64,000 nt of DNA from Sphingobacteriales bacterium (GTDB lineage Bacteria > Bacteroidota > Bacteroidia > Sphingobacteriales > Sphingobacteriaceae). A program made the position numbers and the translations under genes. Below are positions 8,860 to 18,197 of this stretch, in pieces. The stretch's first letter is position 1. Every line of letters begins with the position of its first letter. The stretch lies in the NCBI GenBank assembly GCA_028288165.1, contig JAQBOG010000006.1, positions 30,153-94,152 on the forward strand. Reading direction: 5' to 3'. The notes under the pieces are model-generated. The model was not told the origin of the DNA, searched no databases, and saw nothing but the letters and a program-made list of their open reading frames with translations.

Positions 8860-9893
8860 ATCAATTCACCGATAGGCATATTTTTGAAGGAGTAATTATC
8901 CGTTAGCATGGCTTCTGCCACTTTAAGCCCACCTGCCTGTAATCGTATAGTTGGGTCGTATCCGATAGCGGAGGGCAAGATCCCCATATGGCCAATAGGA
9001 ACATGCTTAGGGAAATATGAAATACCAGCTTCTTTAAACGCTTGAGTATCTATTTCTCCTGCATAACGTAGTATAAATGGGTTTGTCAATGCATCCTGAA
9101 AGCTTTTGACTTTAATAGGTTCGCCATTTTTACCAATCCAGGTGTTTACAAATGGGTAGGCTGTAAAAAGAACAGCTTCGGCATCTTTATATTTCTCAGG
9201 AATGTTAATATGGGGAAAACCTCCTACCCAATCAATATTTTGCAGATCGTATTTATGCTTGTTTTCGTCAGTATCTATCACACATAAGCCATCACACATT
9301 TTTGATATCACTTTGGCGATGTAGGGCCCGAAATCGTTGTTGCAGATAAGGATAAATTTGTTTTTAAAAAGACATAAACCTGCATCAAATATTTGCTTAA
9401 TGGCCATGTCGCCTAAAAAATTAAATACATCTACATCCGGATGTCTTTCATTGGTGGCTCCAACTTTAAATCCACGCCTTTTAATGTAGTTAATATCCAT
9501 ATCGGCATCCCGCCATTCCCAAGCCTCATACATTAACGGAATCACCAACCCATCTTTTGCATGTTGCAGCTTCTCCTTGTTTAAGGGTCTTAAATGGCCG
9601 GAGTTTGTAATAATATCAGCTTCATAAATTAGTTCAGGAGTTAGCTTTTCAATAAATGTAATATCCAGCTGAGCCTCATCAAAATCTTCATAAACCTGTT
9701 TAGTTTGCCGAATAACTTCGCTTACTGATCCGTATGATGTTGACTTTGTATAGGCATATACTTTCGCTCCTGCAAGGGCAGCTAAAATTGGTGTAACGAT
9801 GTAAGCACCTGTTGCAGCTTCTGTTAAAACCACTTTACCTTTCAAATTCAGCTTAAGTGACTCTACCTGTTTACTCAATTTATTTATCAGCAT
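8856..9893 (-). CDS. Unrecognised two-Rossmann-domain protein of the amino-sugar block
   Basis: A 345-residue protein whose family I do not recognise. The segment KVVLTEAATGAYIVTPILAA (about 19-39) with the following AGAKVYAYT looks like a dinucleotide-binding beta-alpha-beta. A second half begins near residue 178 with KFILICNNDFGPYIAKVIS. Between them is GATNERHPDVDVFNFLGD. The C-terminus has PKHVPIGHMGILPSAIGYDP. The overall shape resembles two-domain NAD enzymes (SAH hydrolase or 2-hydroxyacid dehydrogenase type), but their catalytic motifs are not obvious. It is locked between the aminotransferase (3-nt gap) and the formyltransferase (4-nt overlap), so a step in making or handling the formyl-amino sugar is likely. 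No function is claimed. Confidence 0.7.
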   Translation of the reverse strand: MLINKLSKQVESLKLNLKGKVVLTEAATGAYIVTPILAALAGAKVYAYTKSTSYGSVSEVIRQTKQVYEDFDEAQLDITFIEKLTPELIYEADIITNSGHLRPLNKEKLQHAKDGLVIPLMYEAWEWRDADMDINYIKRRGFKVGATNERHPDVDVFNFLGDMAIKQIFDAGLCLFKNKFILICNNDFGPYIAKVISKMCDGLCVIDTDENKHKYDLQNIDWVGGFPHINIPEKYKDAEAVLFTAYPFVNTWIGKNGEPIKVKSFQDALTNPFILRYAGEIDTQAFKEAGISYFPKHVPIGHMGILPSAIGYDPTIRLQAGGLKVAEAMLTDNYSFKNMPIGELI

Positions 9894-9896
9894 ACC

Positions 9897-11012
9897 TTAA
9901 TACTGGTTTAAAGCTTCAATAACATAATTTACTTCTTGATTTGTTAGTTCTGCATACATCGGCAACGACAAACAATGATTAGCCAAATACTCCGAATTGG
10001 GGCAATCGCCCGGCTGATAATCTAAATGTTTATAAACTTTTTGCAGATGACAGGGAACCGGATAATGTAAACCAGGAAAGATATTTTTATTGTTCAGATA
10101 AGAAATCAGATCATCCCTATCTTCAGTAGTGATCACAAATAAATGATAGATCGATTCTGTTTCTTCTGGCTGTACTTGAACCGTAATTTTACTGTTGCTG
10201 ATGTATTGCTGATACTTTTCAGCAATCTCTCTTCTTTTATTATTCCATCCAGATAAATACTTCAGTTTTACATTTAGCGACGCGGCTTCTAATCCCCCCA
10301 TCCGCATATTGTAACCAAGTTCATCATGATAATATCTGGTAACAGAACCGTGGTTTCTTAAACTAAGTAGGTGTTTATAAAATACTTCGCTGTTGGTAGT
10401 AATACATCCGGCTTCGCCACAAGCTCCTAAATTTTTGCCCGGATAAAAGCTAAAACTTGCCATTTCGCCAAAACCACCTACCGGGATGCCTTTGTATTTT
10501 GCACCTTGAGCTTGAGCTGCATCTTCGATTAAATACAAATTATGTTTTTTACAAATAGCAGAAACGGCATCCACATCAAAAGGCTGACCGTATAGATGTA
10601 CACCTACTATTGCTTTTGTTTTCTCGGTGATTTTTGCTTCAATCTTACTTGCATCAATTTGCCAGCTATCAGCCGTACAATCCACAAAAACAGGAGTTGC
10701 TCCGGTGTATGATACGCCCCAGGCAGTAGCAATAAACGTATTTGCCGGAATAATCACTTCATCACCTTTCCCAATTTTTAACGCTAACATGGCTAAATGC
10801 AAGGCAGATGTGCCGTTGTTTACACCAACTGTATATTTAGTATGGCAGAAACCGGCAAAACTGTTTTCGAATTCACTTACGAACGTTCCACCAGAAAAAG
10901 CATGACTATCATACACTTTTTCAAAAGCTGTAAATAACTCGGTTTTTACCTGCTGATGCTGTCCCCTTAAATCGAGACAAGATATTCTATCCTGAACTTC
11001 AAAAACCTCCAT
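9897..11012 (-). CDS. DegT/DnrJ/EryC1/StrS sugar aminotransferase (WbpE/FdtB-like)
   Basis: A 371-residue PLP enzyme with NNGTSALHLAM near residue 65, LIEDAAQAQGAKYKG near 161 and SFYPGKNLGACGEAG with the aldimine lysine at about K193. The wording (FIATAWGVSYTGATPVFVD, YNMRMGGLEAASL) is that of enzymes aminating 3-keto sugar nucleotides (FdtB, QdtB, WbpE, WlbC). The gene is 1 nt from the acyltransferase gene upstream and 3 nt from the unknown Rossmann protein downstream. The trio oxidoreductase, acyltransferase and aminotransferase mirrors the WlbA/WlbB/WlbC set for 2,3-diamino-uronates, though no UDP-sugar 6-dehydrogenase is visible here. Confidence 0.9.
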   Translation of the reverse strand: MEVFEVQDRISCLDLRGQHQQVKTELFTAFEKVYDSHAFSGGTFVSEFENSFAGFCHTKYTVGVNNGTSALHLAMLALKIGKGDEVIIPANTFIATAWGVSYTGATPVFVDCTADSWQIDASKIEAKITEKTKAIVGVHLYGQPFDVDAVSAICKKHNLYLIEDAAQAQGAKYKGIPVGGFGEMASFSFYPGKNLGACGEAGCITTNSEVFYKHLLSLRNHGSVTRYYHDELGYNMRMGGLEAASLNVKLKYLSGWNNKRREIAEKYQQYISNSKITVQVQPEETESIYHLFVITTEDRDDLISYLNNKNIFPGLHYPVPCHLQKVYKHLDYQPGDCPNSEYLANHCLSLPMYAELTNQEVNYVIEALNQY

Positions 11013-11013
11013 C

Positions 11014-11517
11014 TTATGTCAATATTGATTCTAATGTTTTAACAACTTTTGCAGGCACGCCCGCTACTACTGCATTATCGGGAACATTTTTTGTAACTAC
11101 CGACCCTGCTCCAATCATGGCATTTTTACCGATTCTAATGCCGCAAAGTATCGTAGCGCTCGACCCTAAAGAAGCCCCTTCTCCAACATAGGTTTCTTCG
11201 CAATTCCAATCGGCTTCTGTTTGCAAAGTACCGTCGGCTTTGGTAGCTCGTGGATATCTATCATTGGTAAAGGTTACATTATGCCCAATAAACACATTGT
11301 CGGCTATGTGCACTCCCTCACAAATAAATGAATGACTAGAAATTTTACAATTTTTACCAATCGTTGCACCTTTTTGGATTTCTACAAACGTTCCGATTTT
11401 AGAACCGTCGTCAATAAAACAACCGTAGGCATTTACGAAATTGCAGATCTTAACATCTTTGCCAACCGATACATTCCTTAAGTTTTGATTGGCATTGTTT
11501 ATGGTAAGTATATCCAT
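11014..11517 (-). CDS. Sugar-nucleotide N-acyltransferase (WbpD/FdtC-like LbH)
   Basis: A 167-residue left-handed beta-helix enzyme. Hexapeptides run through IGTFVEIQKGATIGKNCKIS and IADNVFIGHNVTFTNDRYPR. The TNDRYPRA loop with TEADW is typical of 3-amino-sugar N-acetyltransferases (FdtC, QdtC, WlbB), and the end is VVAGVPAKVVK. The ATG (MDILTIN) lies 1 nt after the oxidoreductase stop; a longer frame uses TTG and overlaps that gene, so I prefer the ATG. It would acylate the amine placed by the neighbouring aminotransferase. Acetyl is assumed, but another acyl group is possible. Confidence 0.88.
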   Translation of the reverse strand: MDILTINNANQNLRNVSVGKDVKICNFVNAYGCFIDDGSKIGTFVEIQKGATIGKNCKISSHSFICEGVHIADNVFIGHNVTFTNDRYPRATKADGTLQTEADWNCEETYVGEGASLGSSATILCGIRIGKNAMIGAGSVVTKNVPDNAVVAGVPAKVVKTLESILT

Positions 11518-11518
11518 C

Positions 11519-12571
11519 TTACACAACAGCTTTTAAAAATTGACTATTAACTTTTTTATCTATTGGCTCCACCAAAATTTCGCATCCACTATTTTTGATC
11601 GATTTGCTCGATGCCTCCAGAATCTTAACTACATCTAATCCTAATTGGCTGCAAGATCTAGGTTGTTCTACCCCCATTATCGAACGGATGAAGTTGTTGG
11701 CCATTCCCAATAAAGCTTCTGTAGTAGCTAGCTTCGGCACATGAATATCACCCGTTCTGTAATCTACCAGTACACTGTTTCTTTCTTCGTTGGTACTGTG
11801 TTTATAGCTCGTGTCATACACCTTAATTTTTTCGGTTGGCTCTAAATCATTGTACAAAATCATTTTTTCGTCACCACCCACTAACATCATCCGTACCTTA
11901 ACAGGGCTGGTCCAGGAGCAATTAAAATGAGCTATAAACCCAGAGCTATAATTCACCGTTAAATAAGCAATGTTTTCAATCCGATTATTGGTATGCGTAA
12001 CACCTGTGGCATTTACACTGTAAGGTTCTTCAGCAATTATGTAGTTCAGTATGGAGATATCATGAGGAGCTAAATCCCATAATACGTTGATGTCGGGCTG
12101 AAATAATCCTAAATTGATACGGGTGGAATCAAGGTATTTTATGGTTCCAAGTTTCTCTTCATCAACCAATTGCTTCATCTTCTCAACTGCTCCAGTATAT
12201 AAAAAGGTATGATCTACCATGAGCAGCAGTTTTTTTTGTGCAGCCAAATTGATTAGAATCTGAGCTTCCATCACCGATGAAGCCATTGGTTTTTCAATCA
12301 ATACATGTTTACCCTCCGAAAGTGCTTTTTTGGCCAATGCAAAGTGCGTATAAACAGGAGTGGCAATAATTACCGCATCAATTTCCGGATCGTTAATGAT
12401 ATCAGATGCATCTTTAAAGCCCTTTATAGATGGGAAGGTTTTTTGCAAATGAAGAAGTCGGTCTGATCGTGTTTCTGCTACTGATTTTATAACACAATCA
12501 TCTGCAGCAAAGAAATTTCTAACCAGGTTTGGGCCCCAATACCCATAACCAATGATGCCAATTCGTATCAT
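11519..12571 (-). CDS. Gfo/Idh/MocA-family oxidoreductase (WbpB/WlbA-like)
   Basis: A 350-residue protein. The N-terminal Rossmann domain begins RIGIIGYGYWGPNLVRNF (GxGxxG). HVLIEKPMASS near residue 93 gives the family's EKP, and the dimerisation/catalytic domain holds NVLWDLAPHDISILNYI with a DxxxHD-like active site near 165-175. The family oxidises or reduces sugar nucleotides with tightly held NAD; WlbA/WbpB homologues make the 3-keto sugar that the aminotransferase uses. Coding order and near-zero spacing with the next two genes support one pathway. The lack of a 6-dehydrogenase nearby leaves the starting sugar open. Confidence 0.88.
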   Translation of the reverse strand: MIRIGIIGYGYWGPNLVRNFFAADDCVIKSVAETRSDRLLHLQKTFPSIKGFKDASDIINDPEIDAVIIATPVYTHFALAKKALSEGKHVLIEKPMASSVMEAQILINLAAQKKLLLMVDHTFLYTGAVEKMKQLVDEEKLGTIKYLDSTRINLGLFQPDINVLWDLAPHDISILNYIIAEEPYSVNATGVTHTNNRIENIAYLTVNYSSGFIAHFNCSWTSPVKVRMMLVGGDEKMILYNDLEPTEKIKVYDTSYKHSTNEERNSVLVDYRTGDIHVPKLATTEALLGMANNFIRSIMGVEQPRSCSQLGLDVVKILEASSKSIKNSGCEILVEPIDKKVNSQFLKAVV

Positions 12572-12599
12572 AGATGAATTTATAATGAATGAAACTGAT

Positions 12600-14243
12600 T
12601 TATTTATTACTTAAATGCCGATTGTGGATACCTTGCCGGATAAAAAGTTTATATGGCCCGTAAGGCTGGCGAAATATGGAATACAAGTTCCTGATGCTGC
12701 TTGTAAAAGTTGTTTTTCCATTAAACTGATCATCTTTTACAGCGTAAACTTGATAGCTATCTCGTTCATACAAGCCTTCATTATTCATTTGATTTATAAA
12801 CTGTGAAGGTATTTGTATATCATTTTTAATGATGACGTAATCAACATTAGATAGTATGTTAGCGAACATTGTTGAGGTAAAAACCTCATCATAGGGTATG
12901 TAAGGTCCGTATAATTTCCACCCTAGTTTCCTACCGGGATAATAAAACTCAAACGGAGCAAAAACAGCATGATTTCCTTTTCCGAGTAAGGCATTAGCTG
13001 CATGGTAAACCAAATCGCGATCTCGGTTTTGGTGCTGAAATGCGGCGAAGTAAGAACGAATACCGATTGAAAAAAAGACTGACCAAAATAAAAGCAATGT
13101 TAACCCGATGAGTTTTTTGAAGCGATTAAGTTCAATTTTCTTGCTCGATATCTGATTTAGGGAGTAAACTGAAGCAATGGCCACAATAAAATAAGGTAGC
13201 AGATATTGAACCCTGTGAATATAAACCAGGGTAAACATCATGATAAAGGATGCAGTTAAACAAGCTAGAATTAAACCAGTTTGCTTTCTTAGAATAAATG
13301 CGATTGCAGCTAAGAAAAATACGACTGGAGTAAACTTGAGTACGCTCAGCAGTTTGATACCTGAAGAAAATAAGTTAGAAATAACACTCCCTTTTGCAGC
13401 TCCTGATTGAGTATTTACCGTTACGCCGTCAATCAGATAATGTATTTTCTGAATTAATTGGGGTATTAAAGGGATAAGAATAATTACGGATGCAAGAACT
13501 CCTCCAACTCCCATTAAAATAACTAATAAGAAGCGTTGTTTGATTGTTACTCCAGCTGTTTTTAGTTTAACAAATAGTGAATACAATTCAAATATGATCA
13601 ACGGGAATAGAAATATCGCCGATGGCCAAATAAACAAACCGATTGCCGCAAAAACACCTGCGAAGAAAAGATGGCTTTTTAATAGTTTATAGTTTGAAGA
13701 AAAAACCACAGATCGGCAGATCAAGCAGCAAGATAATAAGCAGAAGGCCATTGTCCAGCCATCAACCCTGGCCATGGTATATGCTTGTACAAATATTGGA
13801 TCAAGCAGAAATACTAAACCAAGTATAAAGGCAGCGTTTCTATGTGTTCCTTTTAATAATAGCCAGCGAACTAAAACCGTTGAAGCTACTAACGCCCCTA
13901 AAATAGCAGATATACGTGGGCCGTATTGTCCAAAAGTTGTATAACTGAGCTCTTGAAGTACAGGTCCGAGATAAAAAATGAAAAATACGGGGTGATTTTT
14001 GCTAGTTATCCAGGCGATAGACCACGTTGTTTCTGGATTTAAAACGATTCTGCCCAAATCAAGGGTCATAAATTCATCTGCATGAAGATATGGGGCCACA
14101 GCAATAGTTAGTGAATAAACAAATACGATCAATACCAGGGCCGCTATCCACATTCCCCAAAAAAATTTATAAGGAGCAACCTTTTTCGAATTGATATTAA
14201 ATGTATTCTCAGGATAAGAAAACGGTTGAAAACTTAGGTGCAT
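12600..14243 (-). CDS. GT-C (GT39/ArnT-like) membrane glycosyltransferase
   Basis: About 547 residues, with many hydrophobic segments filling residues 25-370 and a C-terminal soluble domain of about 150. The first periplasmic loop carries APYLHADEFMTLDLGR, whose acidic pair is the expected catalytic/metal site of PMT/ArnT enzymes. Such proteins move a sugar from polyprenyl phosphate onto an acceptor outside the inner membrane. A GtrB-like partner lies in the same operon at 6930. The ATG at 14241-14243 (MHLSFQPF) is preferred over an upstream TTG in frame. The acceptor is unknown. Confidence 0.8.
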   Translation of the reverse strand: MHLSFQPFSYPENTFNINSKKVAPYKFFWGMWIAALVLIVFVYSLTIAVAPYLHADEFMTLDLGRIVLNPETTWSIAWITSKNHPVFFIFYLGPVLQELSYTTFGQYGPRISAILGALVASTVLVRWLLLKGTHRNAAFILGLVFLLDPIFVQAYTMARVDGWTMAFCLLSCCLICRSVVFSSNYKLLKSHLFFAGVFAAIGLFIWPSAIFLFPLIIFELYSLFVKLKTAGVTIKQRFLLVILMGVGGVLASVIILIPLIPQLIQKIHYLIDGVTVNTQSGAAKGSVISNLFSSGIKLLSVLKFTPVVFFLAAIAFILRKQTGLILACLTASFIMMFTLVYIHRVQYLLPYFIVAIASVYSLNQISSKKIELNRFKKLIGLTLLLFWSVFFSIGIRSYFAAFQHQNRDRDLVYHAANALLGKGNHAVFAPFEFYYPGRKLGWKLYGPYIPYDEVFTSTMFANILSNVDYVIIKNDIQIPSQFINQMNNEGLYERDSYQVYAVKDDQFNGKTTFTSSIRNLYSIFRQPYGPYKLFIRQGIHNRHLSNK

Positions 14244-14327
14244 AGGATGTCCAGTCAATACCCCTGACGGGTATGTTTTCGATAAAAAACTATTAAATAA
14301 TTTTGCTAGAAAATTGCTGCTAGAGAG

Positions 14328-16640
14328 TTATGAATGGATATTTTTAGTATAATATCCATAATTATAGTTGCCTTTATAACCGTATTTACCGGTCAAGGAA
14401 ACCCCGTTTAACACCACATGCAAATTGTTAAACTTATGTCGCTGGTAAAGCTGTTTCAGGTAGTTCAAATCAGATTTATATGTATATGATTGCCTCATAA
14501 TATACAAAACTGCATTGCTGAACCGAGATAATATCATGGCATCTGCCACTAATTTCACAGGCGGAGTGTCGATAAGAATTTCATCAAAATTAGAAGACAA
14601 CCAGTCAAATAAGACATCGATTTCTGGCTTTTCTAAAAGTTCGGATGGATTTTTAGGTATATAACCAGTAGAAATTACATACAAATCAGGATGAATTCTG
14701 GAAGGTTGAATAATTTCTTCAATAAGCGCTTCACCATTCAAATAAGAACTGATGCCTTTTTCCCCCTGGAGGTTATAATACTTAGATATGCTAGGATTTC
14801 TAAAATCTAACTCTAAAATCACCGATCTTCTACCCGCAGCGGCATAAGCAGCTCCCAAATTTCTCGTTACAAAACTCTTTCCTTCTCCAGGCATACCAGA
14901 GGTTAATAAGGTAACGTTACCATCTTTCCGTTTACCTTCTGTATAATTAAGATTGGTTCTGAGTATCCGAAATTGCTCTGCAATGATGTTTCTAGAGCCG
15001 TCCAATACAATTAGGGGAGTAGCTTTCTTTTCCTGTACCAGTTCACCTAAAATCGGAATATGAATTAAATTTTCAATTTCTTTGGCGGAGGTAATCCGAT
15101 TGTTTAAAAGATCCTTTCCAAAAATAATTCCTCCAGGTATCAGCAAACCAAGGATGAATGATAGAGCATACGTATAGGTAGTGTTACGGGTAACAGGCGC
15201 CCCATAATAAGCTTCCTCAATTATTCTGCTTCCGTTTAATTTAGATGCATGATTAACAACGGCTTCTTCCCGCTTTTGTAATAAATAGATGTAAAGTTCC
15301 TCTTTAATACTTTGTTGACGTTTAATGCTTATAAATTCCCTCTCCTGCCCCGGAACTTGTTTAATAGACGCCTCTAACTTTGAATTAAAGCCTTCTAATT
15401 GATTTCTTGTTCCTGAAAGCGATCTTTTTATACTGCCAATATTTTCTAAAATAGTTCTCTTTACGGAAGCAATTTGCTTATTGAGCGGAATAAAAACGGG
15501 GTTTAATTCGGGCGTGGTGGCTAATAGCTTATCTTTTTCTAATTGTAAACTGATTAGTTTATTAACAAGTGAAACCAGATTTGGATCGCTTATACCAATT
15601 GTAGCAGGCGCAGAACCTGTCCCTCTGTTTGACTTAACATAGCGTTGAATTTGGTCGAATACTTGAAATTGAACATTCAGCTCATTTAACCGGCCATCGT
15701 TATCTTTAACATTTTCTAAAAACACCTTTGAATCAGCCGAAATATCGGTTAGCCCTCTACTGCTCTTATAACTTTCAACCTTTTTCTCGAAACCATTAAG
15801 TTCGCTGCTCACTGTTGATAAGCGTTCATCAATAAATCGGAGTGTACTTGCTGTAACGGTGTTCTTGTCTTCAATTGCGGCCTTATTGTAAACAGCAATT
15901 AAGTTATTGAGTACATCCACACCGCGTTGCGGCACATTTTCTTTTATCGCTAAATCTACTATGGAAGCTTGGTCATTAGATAAATAGGCATCAATACTTC
16001 CCCTTAAACCATCGGCTACATTTGATGGATGACTTAACGTTACTTGAATGGTACTGCCAATATATGAATCTAAGTTTTCGGTAGGATCTAACTTCCAAAT
16101 ACCAAAAGCACTTTTCAATTCCTTTGCAAATAGAATAAAACTTTTGGATTTAGGCTGTTTTAAAATAAACGTATGTTCATCTTTTATAAATATTTCGAAG
16201 GATTGTCCGGTAAAACTTTTCGCAGGATGAATTAACGTAAAACTTACCGGGCTGATTCCGTAAAGGTCTTCAGATTTGAGTTTTCCAACCCTACTATACT
16301 GAACCCACAGTTGTAGATTTTTAACAACCTGCTGCATCAAAGATCTGGATTTTAATATTTCGATCTCATTTTCTATTACTGTTTCACTATTGTTTGAGCT
16401 GCTTTCACCTTTTCCCCTAGTAATTTCATTTTTTTCGCTTTTTATAAGCAGCTTGGCTCTAACTGTATAAACCGGAACAGAAGATCGAAGATAAAAAAAC
16501 GCTCCACCCAAACAGATACAAACACATACTATAAAATAAGGCCAGTAATATAAATACATGGTAAGCTTTTCAAACAAGCTTTCCGATTTGTCTATATCTG
16601 AATAATCGTTATAAACAGGACTTGTAATCTTTGTGTCCAT
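14328..16640 (-). CDS. Wzc-like polysaccharide co-polymerase and BY tyrosine kinase
   Basis: About 770 residues from the ATG MDTKITSP (a longer frame uses TTG). There is an N-terminal membrane segment near residues 35-55, a periplasmic Wzz/GNVR region with coiled coils to about 490, and a second membrane helix near 500 (LSFILGLLIPGGIIF). The cytoplasmic kinase has Walker A SGMPGEGKSFVTRN near 580, Walker A' VILELDFRNP near 612 and EILIDTPP near 695. The tail is tyrosine-rich (KYGYKGNYNYGYYTKN), the autophosphorylation cluster. It controls chain length and export together with the Wza-like protein two genes upstream. Confidence 0.93.
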   Translation of the reverse strand: MDTKITSPVYNDYSDIDKSESLFEKLTMYLYYWPYFIVCVCICLGGAFFYLRSSVPVYTVRAKLLIKSEKNEITRGKGESSSNNSETVIENEIEILKSRSLMQQVVKNLQLWVQYSRVGKLKSEDLYGISPVSFTLIHPAKSFTGQSFEIFIKDEHTFILKQPKSKSFILFAKELKSAFGIWKLDPTENLDSYIGSTIQVTLSHPSNVADGLRGSIDAYLSNDQASIVDLAIKENVPQRGVDVLNNLIAVYNKAAIEDKNTVTASTLRFIDERLSTVSSELNGFEKKVESYKSSRGLTDISADSKVFLENVKDNDGRLNELNVQFQVFDQIQRYVKSNRGTGSAPATIGISDPNLVSLVNKLISLQLEKDKLLATTPELNPVFIPLNKQIASVKRTILENIGSIKRSLSGTRNQLEGFNSKLEASIKQVPGQEREFISIKRQQSIKEELYIYLLQKREEAVVNHASKLNGSRIIEEAYYGAPVTRNTTYTYALSFILGLLIPGGIIFGKDLLNNRITSAKEIENLIHIPILGELVQEKKATPLIVLDGSRNIIAEQFRILRTNLNYTEGKRKDGNVTLLTSGMPGEGKSFVTRNLGAAYAAAGRRSVILELDFRNPSISKYYNLQGEKGISSYLNGEALIEEIIQPSRIHPDLYVISTGYIPKNPSELLEKPEIDVLFDWLSSNFDEILIDTPPVKLVADAMILSRFSNAVLYIMRQSYTYKSDLNYLKQLYQRHKFNNLHVVLNGVSLTGKYGYKGNYNYGYYTKNIHS

Positions 16641-16685
16641 AAGCAAACAGATTAGAGGTGATAAGAGATTTATTATTAAATAGTA

Positions 16686-17204
16686 TTAAATATTGCAATA
16701 GGCCAAATGTTTGATGATTACTTCTACATTGTCGGTTTCTATTTCTGCATACATTAAATAACCTAGTTTAGGCAGAAGTACTTTGATGGTTTTTTTCTTA
16801 ACGGCTATAACTTCTCCTTGAAATGCCGACAAAGGACCATCTACTATTCTAATGATGTCTTTCACACTTACCTTTGTCTTCTCCAGTTTCACATTCATAT
16901 AGGCAACCAGAAATAACTGAATCATTTCTATTTCATCATTTCTGATAACCGCTGGCTTTCCCAACCAATAAACGAAGTTTATAACCCCATCAATTTGCCT
17001 CACCAAGCTCTGTTGCTTTTCAGTGATTTTCACAAATACATAGGAAGTGAATAGAGGCTCTTCCACAACCTTTTTTCTGTCGCTCCATTGCCGTACAACT
17101 TTGTTTAAAGGGCAATAATTTTCGACGTTATTTTTGGTTAATAAAGTAGCCACTTTTTTCTCCCACCGGGCTTGTGTATAAATTGCGTACCATTTTGATT
17201 CCAT
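16686..17204 (-). CDS. UpxY-type NusG-family transcription antiterminator
   Basis: 172 residues. The NGN domain begins KWYAIYTQARWEKKVATLL and continues YVFVKITEKQQSLVRQIDGV; a KOW-type domain follows (IRIVDGPLSAFQGEVIAVKK near 115-135). In Bacteroides, UpxY proteins are the early gene of each capsule locus and let polymerase read through the long operon; RfaH is the Gammaproteobacterial counterpart. Here it follows the Wza-like gene and precedes Wzc, heading an operon of roughly 17 kb. Both flanking leader regions carry a shared 16-nt motif (17243-17258 and 18301-18316) that could be its loading site. That is inference. Confidence 0.9.
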   Translation of the reverse strand: MESKWYAIYTQARWEKKVATLLTKNNVENYCPLNKVVRQWSDRKKVVEEPLFTSYVFVKITEKQQSLVRQIDGVINFVYWLGKPAVIRNDEIEMIQLFLVAYMNVKLEKTKVSVKDIIRIVDGPLSAFQGEVIAVKKKTIKVLLPKLGYLMYAEIETDNVEVIIKHLAYCNI

Positions 17205-17242
17205 ATAGATGCTTTAATTTGTGAACTTAATTTTTTGGGCAA

Positions 17243-17258
17243 AAAGCTTCGCTAACCC
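17243..17258 (-). promoter_or_regulatory. Leader motif copy A (possible antiterminator recruitment site)
   Basis: On the coding strand this reads GGGTTAGCGAAGCTTT. It contains the GCGAAGC mini-hairpin and sits about 40 nt upstream of the UpxY-type gene. 14 of 16 positions match copy B in the leader of the Wza-like gene. The function is inferred. Confidence 0.4.
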
Positions 17259-17428
17259 ACTCCCATTTCCAGAAGTGTTAACTAAATAAGAACTATTAAA
17301 TTTTAGGGATAAAAAGTAACGGCTTAAACATCCATGTTACACCAAATAATTAACTCAAAAAAAGAGCTATTTAGTAAACAACTGAATAATAAACAATTGA
17401 TTAAAAATGTTTTAAGTTTTTTTAATAA

Positions 17429-18175
17429 TTATCGCCCCAGAAGAAAAGCAGCAATTGAGATTAGAGACAAAAGTAAACCAACCTTAGGGTAAGTTTGATC
17501 GATAGATGCATACTTTGCCTTACCAGCTTCAACATAGATGATGTCATTATTCTTCAAATAATAATATGGAGAATTGAATAGATTTTTGGAAGTTAAGTCA
17601 ATCGGAATATATTCACGTACCTGATCCACTTCCCTAATTAGTATAATTTTTCGTTTCGCTGTTATGTTTAAATCTCCAGCCATTGTTAACGCATCCGTGA
17701 TGGTGAATTTTTCATTTTGAGCTTTAAAAACGCCTGGCTGATTCACATCTCCCATAACGGAAACTTTAAAATTGATTACGTTTACACGAACTACCGGCTC
17801 CTTTAAGTATGGGATGAGCCTTTTTCTAATTGCGTCTTTAAATTGTGAAGTAGTTAAATTACTTGCCTTAATAAAACCAATAAGAGGCATCTCAATTTCG
17901 CCATTTGGATTCACCATATAGCCGCCATAACTTTCACTTACTCCATTAATATTGGATGTAAAATTAAAAACAGCAGAGGCTTCGGCATTTAAGCTACTTA
18001 CACTTATTCCTAATACATCATCTGGCTGTATTTTTAAAGCAGACAAGTTGGTTACACTTTCTTTGGTGGGCTCCACGCGGCTTAGATCCTGAAAGTATGT
18101 AGCTTGTTTATAGGAGCTGCAAGAAGAAAAGATGCCTAAAAACAAGAAGATGATGCCCCGAGAAAGTGTTTTCAT
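17429..18175 (-). CDS. Wza-like polysaccharide export lipoprotein
   Basis: About 248 residues from the ATG MKTLSRGI (an in-frame TTG upstream is less likely). The lipoprotein signal is LFLGIFSSC, with the Cys as predicted acylation site. A poly_export domain follows (LKIQPDDVLGISVSSLN; NPNGEIEMPLIGFIKASNLT), then a SLBB-type domain (KVSVMGDVNQPGVFKAQNE). The C-terminus has a hydrophobic stretch (KVGLLLSLISIAAFLLG). It would form the outer-membrane export pore working with Wzc. As the promoter-proximal gene it sets the start of the locus. A 224-nt leader-like gap separates it from the antiterminator gene. Confidence 0.92.
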   Translation of the reverse strand: MKTLSRGIIFLFLGIFSSCSSYKQATYFQDLSRVEPTKESVTNLSALKIQPDDVLGISVSSLNAEASAVFNFTSNINGVSESYGGYMVNPNGEIEMPLIGFIKASNLTTSQFKDAIRKRLIPYLKEPVVRVNVINFKVSVMGDVNQPGVFKAQNEKFTITDALTMAGDLNITAKRKIILIREVDQVREYIPIDLTSKNLFNSPYYYLKNNDIIYVEAGKAKYASIDQTYPKVGLLLSLISIAAFLLGR

Positions 18176-18197
18176 AGGTTTAAATGAATTACTCAAG

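Noticed and set aside
17205..17428. A classical JUMPstart/ops element in the polysaccharide leaders
   Set aside because: The GGCGGTAG core is absent; only the GCGAAGC-containing motif is shared.
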